Assembly (NCBI GenBank): GCA_937967765.1
Contig: CALCML010000149.1
Location: forward strand, 1-8,590
Direction of reading: 5' to 3'
DNA length: 8,590 bases
From: an uncultured Carnobacterium sp.
Lineage (GTDB): Bacteria; Bacillota; Bacilli; Lactobacillales; Aerococcaceae
Positions 5,661-8,590 of this stretch are shown one piece after another; the first letter of the stretch is position 1, and every line of letters starts with the position of its first letter. Made by a program: the position numbers and the translations under genes. The notes under the pieces were generated by a model. The model searched no databases and was not told where the DNA came from. It saw only the letters and a program-made list of their open reading frames with translations.

Positions 5661-7459
5661 TCACTCATTAAAGCCTCAAGCTGTGCTAAGCGTTTTTCGA
5701 ATACGTCGAATGCGTCGTATAAGTAATCTTTCTTCGTCATGTCTACACCGGCTTTTTTCATTACTTCGATTGGAGCGTCGCTGCGTCCTGCACGTAAGTA
5801 ATTTAAGTAAGCTTCTAAATCTTCTGGAGTACCATGTAAGATTTTATCTGATAAAGCAGTTGCGGCAGCCATACCAGTTGCGTATTGGAATACGTAGTAG
5901 TTCATGTAGAAGTGAGGGATACGTGCCCATTCGTATGCAATTTGTTCATCTTGGATGACATTTGCATAGTATTTCGCGTTGATTTCGCTATAAGCTTTTG
6001 CGATTGATTCTTGTGTTAATGGTTGGCCTTCTTGGTCCATTACGTGAATCTTATGTTCGAATTCCGCAAATTGTGTTTGACGGAAAATTGTTGATTTGAA
6101 GCGGTGTAAATAGTTGTTTAAGATGTATTTTTGCGCTTCTTTATCAGTATGTTTCTTCAACAAGTAATCTGTTAAGATGTTTTCGTTTGTTGTAGAAGCA
6201 ATTTCCGCTAAGAAGATTGAGTAATCTCCGTATTGTTTTGGTTGAGTATTACGAGTGAAGTAGCTGTGTGCACTGTGTCCTAATTCGTGAACTAATGTGA
6301 AGAAGTTTGATAATTCATCATGCCAGTTCAATAGGATGTATGGTGCAGTTGAGTATGCTCCACTTGAATATCCACCACTGCGTTTACCGATGTTTTCAGC
6401 AACGTCGATCCAACGTTCGTCGTAAGCTTTCTTCAAGATTTCGTGGTACTCTTCGCCAAGAGGTTTCAAGGCTTCCACACTTGCTAGTGATGCTTCTTGG
6501 TAGTTGTATTTAATTGGAGCGTCGCCTGTGATTGGTACGTATAAATCATACATATGCAATTCATCTAAGCCTAATGCTTTTTGTTGTAATGCAGTGTAAC
6601 GGTGTAATAATGGTAATTTTTCGTTTACCACTTCTACTAAAGCATCGTACACTTCTTCAGGAACTTGGTTTGAAGCAAGTGCTGCTTGGCGAGCTGAGTC
6701 ATAGTTATGAACTAAAGCGCTGAAGTTATGACCTTTCACTTCTGTACCAAGTGTGCTTGCGAATGTATTTTTCAAGTTGATGTAAGGTTTGTATAATGTT
6801 TCGAATGCTTCCTTACGAACATCTTGGTTTTTAGATTCGATATATACTGAGTAGTTACCGTTTGTCAATTCAACTTTTTCGCCATCTTCAGTTGTGATTT
6901 CGTCAAACTTGATGTCAGCATTGTTTAATAAGTTGAACGTTTTGCTTGCGCCTTGGAATACTTCACTAGCTTTAGATAATAAAGCTTCTTCTTTATCTGA
7001 AAGCACGTGACCTTTTTTAATACGCGCTGTTTCTAATAATACGCGGAAGTCTTCTAGGCCTGGTTCTTGTTTGAAATACTCTTCGAACTCTTCATCAGAT
7101 AATGCTAAAATTGCTGGGGCAAACCATGCTGAAGCTCCTGAGAATTCGATGTATGTTGAGAACGCACGTTGGTTTAAGACTTGGTTTTCGTTATTTGAAG
7201 TATCTTGGTCAGCTTTTAAATGTGAGTAAACATAAGCTGTTTCAATCTTATCATCTACTACATTTAAAAGATTTAAGAATGCTAATAATGATTCCCCGTC
7301 TTTAAGTGCTGTGGCTTTTGCAGCGGCAACTGCTGGAATTTGTGATTTCACAAATTCTAAGTCTTTTTCAAATTCTTCGTTAGATTCGTAAATTGCGGAA
7401 AGGTCCCAAGTTAATTCCACTGGAACTTCTTCACGTCTTAATGGTTTTTTATTGGCCAT
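5657..7459 (-). CDS. pepF: Oligoendopeptidase F (M3 family zinc metallopeptidase)
   Basis: This 600-residue cytosolic zinc metallopeptidase of the PepF group cuts short oligopeptides internally and helps recycle peptides. The N-terminal helical domain (about 1-200) includes the usual opening WDLSAIYESNEEF (18-30). The M3 catalytic domain carries HELGH (391-395: His391 and His395 bind zinc, Glu392 is catalytic) and a third ligand, Glu419, in AEIAST. The substrate-binding HFYMNYYVFQYATG (516-529) is also present. Length is typical (about 600), with no frame break and no signal peptide. The start is ATG at 7459-7457, 5 bases after AGGGA. In B. subtilis the orthologue yjbG lies beside yjbH, and some Gram-positive members are linked to sporulation or protein turnover; neither role is shown here. 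It is probably a single-gene transcript, with the ktrA terminator upstream and its own terminator at the stop codon. Confidence 0.97.
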   Translation of the reverse strand: MANKKPLRREEVPVELTWDLSAIYESNEEFEKDLEFVKSQIPAVAAAKATALKDGESLLAFLNLLNVVDDKIETAYVYSHLKADQDTSNNENQVLNQRAFSTYIEFSGASAWFAPAILALSDEEFEEYFKQEPGLEDFRVLLETARIKKGHVLSDKEEALLSKASEVFQGASKTFNLLNNADIKFDEITTEDGEKVELTNGNYSVYIESKNQDVRKEAFETLYKPYINLKNTFASTLGTEVKGHNFSALVHNYDSARQAALASNQVPEEVYDALVEVVNEKLPLLHRYTALQQKALGLDELHMYDLYVPITGDAPIKYNYQEASLASVEALKPLGEEYHEILKKAYDERWIDVAENIGKRSGGYSSGAYSTAPYILLNWHDELSNFFTLVHELGHSAHSYFTRNTQPKQYGDYSIFLAEIASTTNENILTDYLLKKHTDKEAQKYILNNYLHRFKSTIFRQTQFAEFEHKIHVMDQEGQPLTQESIAKAYSEINAKYYANVIQDEQIAYEWARIPHFYMNYYVFQYATGMAAATALSDKILHGTPEDLEAYLNYLRAGRSDAPIEVMKKAGVDMTKKDYLYDAFDVFEKRLAQLEALMSE

Positions 7460-7493
7460 TATAATCCCTACTTTCTAAAAAGTTGATAGTCCT

Positions 7494-7522
7494 AGTGTAC
7501 TATGAAATGGATGCTTTTAAAA
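7494..7522 (-). promoter_or_regulatory. Weak candidate promoter of pepF
   Basis: On the minus strand, TTTTAA (7522-7517) and TACACT (7499-7494) stand 17 bases apart. They match three and four of six consensus bases, and there is no TGn extension. Some promoter should lie between the ktrA terminator and pepF, and this is the best-spaced pair I can see. It is tentative. An imperfect palindrome, GGGTT-TG-AACCC (7523-7534), abuts its upstream side. Confidence 0.3.
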
Positions 7523-7540
7523 GGGTTTGAACCCATTTTT

Positions 7541-7588
7541 ACACAAAAAAGAGACCAAATGAACCCTTTTTGATTCATCTGGTCTCTT
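7541..7588 (-). terminator. Rho-independent terminator of the ktrBA operon
   Basis: The stem pairs 7549-7557 with 7580-7588 and, after one mismatch, 7559-7563 with 7574-7578, around a 10-base loop. On the minus strand it is followed by a T-tract (7548-7545 and on). It starts 3 bases after the ktrA stop codon (7594-7592) and separates potassium-uptake transcription from pepF. Confidence 0.92.
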
Positions 7589-7591
7589 CTA

Positions 7592-8254
7592 TTAATCTTC
7601 TAAGAATGTGGCTTTATCTAAGCTATCAGTGCCGATAATCGCTACAAGAACAACATCTTCACGAATAAGGAAATCCGCAAACACTTTTGTATTTAAAGAT
7701 TCATCCTTTCCTTCACGATATCCGATTAAGTTTAAATCATAATCTTTACGTAAGTCTAAATCACTAAGTTGTTTTCCAACCCATGATTTTGGAGGATAAA
7801 ATTCCACAAGTGAAATATTACCATCGAGTGCAATCACTTCAGCCAATTTATGGTGAAGGATATTCTTCACGAGACGAATTCCAGTTTCTTTTTCTGGGTT
7901 CACGACACGTTGCGCACCCATCTTCGTTAAGATTTCAGTCGTCGTACGGCTTTTTGCTTTAGCAATAATTTCTGGAACCCCAAGACGCGTACAATGCATC
8001 ACGGCTAGAATACTCGCTTCTAAACTAGAACCTGTAGCTACCACTACTGTATCGCAATCGCCAATTCCGATTTCTTTTAAGACATCTTCGTCTGTAACAT
8101 CGGCAATCACGGCCTTTGTTACAAGCGGTTCGATACGATTCACGTTCACTTCATCACGGTCAACGGCAATAATGTCGCAATCATATTCACTAAGCTGTTT
8201 GGCAATCGTCATCCCAAACACACCTAGTCCTAAAATACCAACTGTTTTTCTCAT
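7592..8254 (-). CDS. ktrA: KtrA/TrkA-type RCK regulatory subunit of a K+ uptake system
   Basis: This cytosolic gating subunit (220 residues from the ATG) has an RCK_N Rossmann domain and an RCK_C domain. The nucleotide site shows GILGLGVFG near the N-terminus, AVDRD ending the second strand (the acidic residue that should contact ribose), and VVVATGSSLEAS. RCK_C covers about the last 80 residues (from LAEVIALDG). In studied Firmicutes, KtrA forms an octameric ring that binds ATP/ADP in RCK_N and c-di-AMP in RCK_C to gate KtrB; that is family knowledge. A GTG (8257-8255) directly precedes the ATG (8254-8252). The SD AGGA (8264-8261) is 6 bases from the ATG but only 3 from the GTG, so ATG is preferred; GTG would add one residue. 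It lies 15 bases downstream of the ktrB stop and is followed by a strong terminator. Confidence 0.93.
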   Translation of the reverse strand: MRKTVGILGLGVFGMTIAKQLSEYDCDIIAVDRDEVNVNRIEPLVTKAVIADVTDEDVLKEIGIGDCDTVVVATGSSLEASILAVMHCTRLGVPEIIAKAKSRTTTEILTKMGAQRVVNPEKETGIRLVKNILHHKLAEVIALDGNISLVEFYPPKSWVGKQLSDLDLRKDYDLNLIGYREGKDESLNTKVFADFLIREDVVLVAIIGTDSLDKATFLED

Positions 8255-8264
8255 CACAATTCCT
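8255..8264 (-). promoter_or_regulatory. Ribosome binding site that decides the ktrA start
   Basis: AGGA at 8264-8261 (minus strand) precedes two adjacent possible start codons, GTG (8257-8255) and ATG (8254-8252). Spacing is 3 bases to GTG and 6 to ATG, so initiation should favour the ATG. Confidence 0.65.
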
Positions 8265-8269
8265 ACTTT

Positions 8270-8590
8270 CTATCCAATTAATAATGGTGCTTTCGCATAC
8301 TTCATGTCGAGCGCTTTGTTCTTTCTGTTTGAGAAGCTTAATAGAACGGTTAATGGTCCGATACGGCCAATAAACATCAACAACATAATAATAATCTTCC
8401 CTAGGAAGGATAAGGTTGGTGTTAAATTCGCCGTTACCCCTACTGTACATACCGCTGAGATCGTTTCAAATAAAGTATATAACAGTGGCGCATCTGGGTC
8501 CGTTAAGCTGAGCAAGAACACACTACTTAGAATAAGTGTTGTAAACACGATAAAAATCGTTAAGGCTTTTCTGGCCATCTCTTGCGAAAT
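8270..8590 (-). CDS. ktrB: KtrB/TrkH-type K+ transporter membrane subunit, C-terminal part (5' end outside window)
   Basis: The frame is open to the window edge, giving the last 106 residues of a Trk/Ktr potassium-translocating subunit. A hydrophobic helix (about partial residues 9-29) is followed by the fourth pore loop, with the selectivity segment CTVGVT (48-53) carrying the conserved Gly51. The last helix, GKIIIMLLMFIGRIGPLTV, holds the Arg76 and GP pattern typical of the M2 helix of the fourth repeat. The protein ends soon after, as Ktr-type proteins do, without a long extension. The internal Met at 8578-8576 is not the start, because the family's first three pore repeats must lie upstream. 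It is followed 15 bases later by ktrA, forming a ktrBA operon that ends at 7541-7588. The stop is TAG (8272-8270). Confidence 0.93.
   Translation of the reverse strand: MSQEMARKALTIFIVFTTLILSSVFLLSLTDPDAPLLYTLFETISAVCTVGVTANLTPTLSFLGKIIIMLLMFIGRIGPLTVLLSFSNRKNKALDMKYAKAPLLIG

Noticed and set aside
5683..5958. 91-codon and other plus-strand open frames opposite pepF (also near 6307, 6532 and 7102)
   Set aside because: They arise from the codon usage of the pepF coding strand and have no ribosome binding sites or motifs.
8190..8450. 86-codon minus-strand open frame across the ktrB/ktrA junction
   Set aside because: It is a shadow of the ktrB and ktrA frames, both of which carry clear family motifs.
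1..8590. Mobile element, phage, CRISPR or defence island
   Set aside because: All genes are housekeeping or signalling types in a conserved order. I found no transposase, integrase, terminal repeats or spaced repeats.

Overview
The window looks like ordinary chromosome from a low-GC Firmicute (class Bacilli). Gene content and order match the Bacillus subtilis yjbG-yjbH-yjbK-yjbM-yjbN-yjbO block (pepF, spxH, CYTH protein, relQ, NAD kinase, RluD-like enzyme), but without yjbI, yjbJ and yjbL. A downstream mgtE follows, as in staphylococci. The compact order and the short SpxH protein suggest Lactobacillales, but I cannot name a genus from sequence alone.

Layout. Bases 1-234 are the 3' end of a Cof-type HAD phosphatase gene (+). 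It converges on mgtE through a shared bidirectional terminator. Bases 285-4061 form one minus-strand operon, transcribed relQ -> nadK -> rluD-like -> mgtE, with ATGA and TTGA stop/start overlaps and then a 17-base gap. A 132-base divergent promoter region (4062-4193) separates relQ from a plus-strand CYTH triphosphatase gene. That gene is followed by spxH (yjbH), which has its own extended -10 promoter. Two back-to-back terminators (5573-5660) lie between spxH and the convergent pepF (5657-7459, minus). Upstream of pepF is a strong terminator for ktrA (7592-8254, minus), which follows the truncated ktrB (8270-8590, minus) in a potassium-uptake operon.

How the genes fit together. Several products concern nucleotide signalling and ion or redox homeostasis: RelQ makes alarmones, NAD kinase makes NADP, the CYTH protein probably cleaves a triphosphate, SpxH with ClpXP controls the redox regulator Spx, MgtE admits Mg2+, and KtrAB admits K+ and is usually gated by ATP/ADP and c-di-AMP. 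PepF degrades oligopeptides. No stretch over 300 bases lacks a gene. I saw no tRNA, rRNA, mobile element, CRISPR array, prophage or pseudogene. I found no clearly new system. The more interesting points are the shifted CxxC of SpxH, repeats in the spxH and pepF promoter regions, an SD-like GGAGGG encoded within the basic tail of relQ, and the placement of mgtE in the alarmone/NADP operon.
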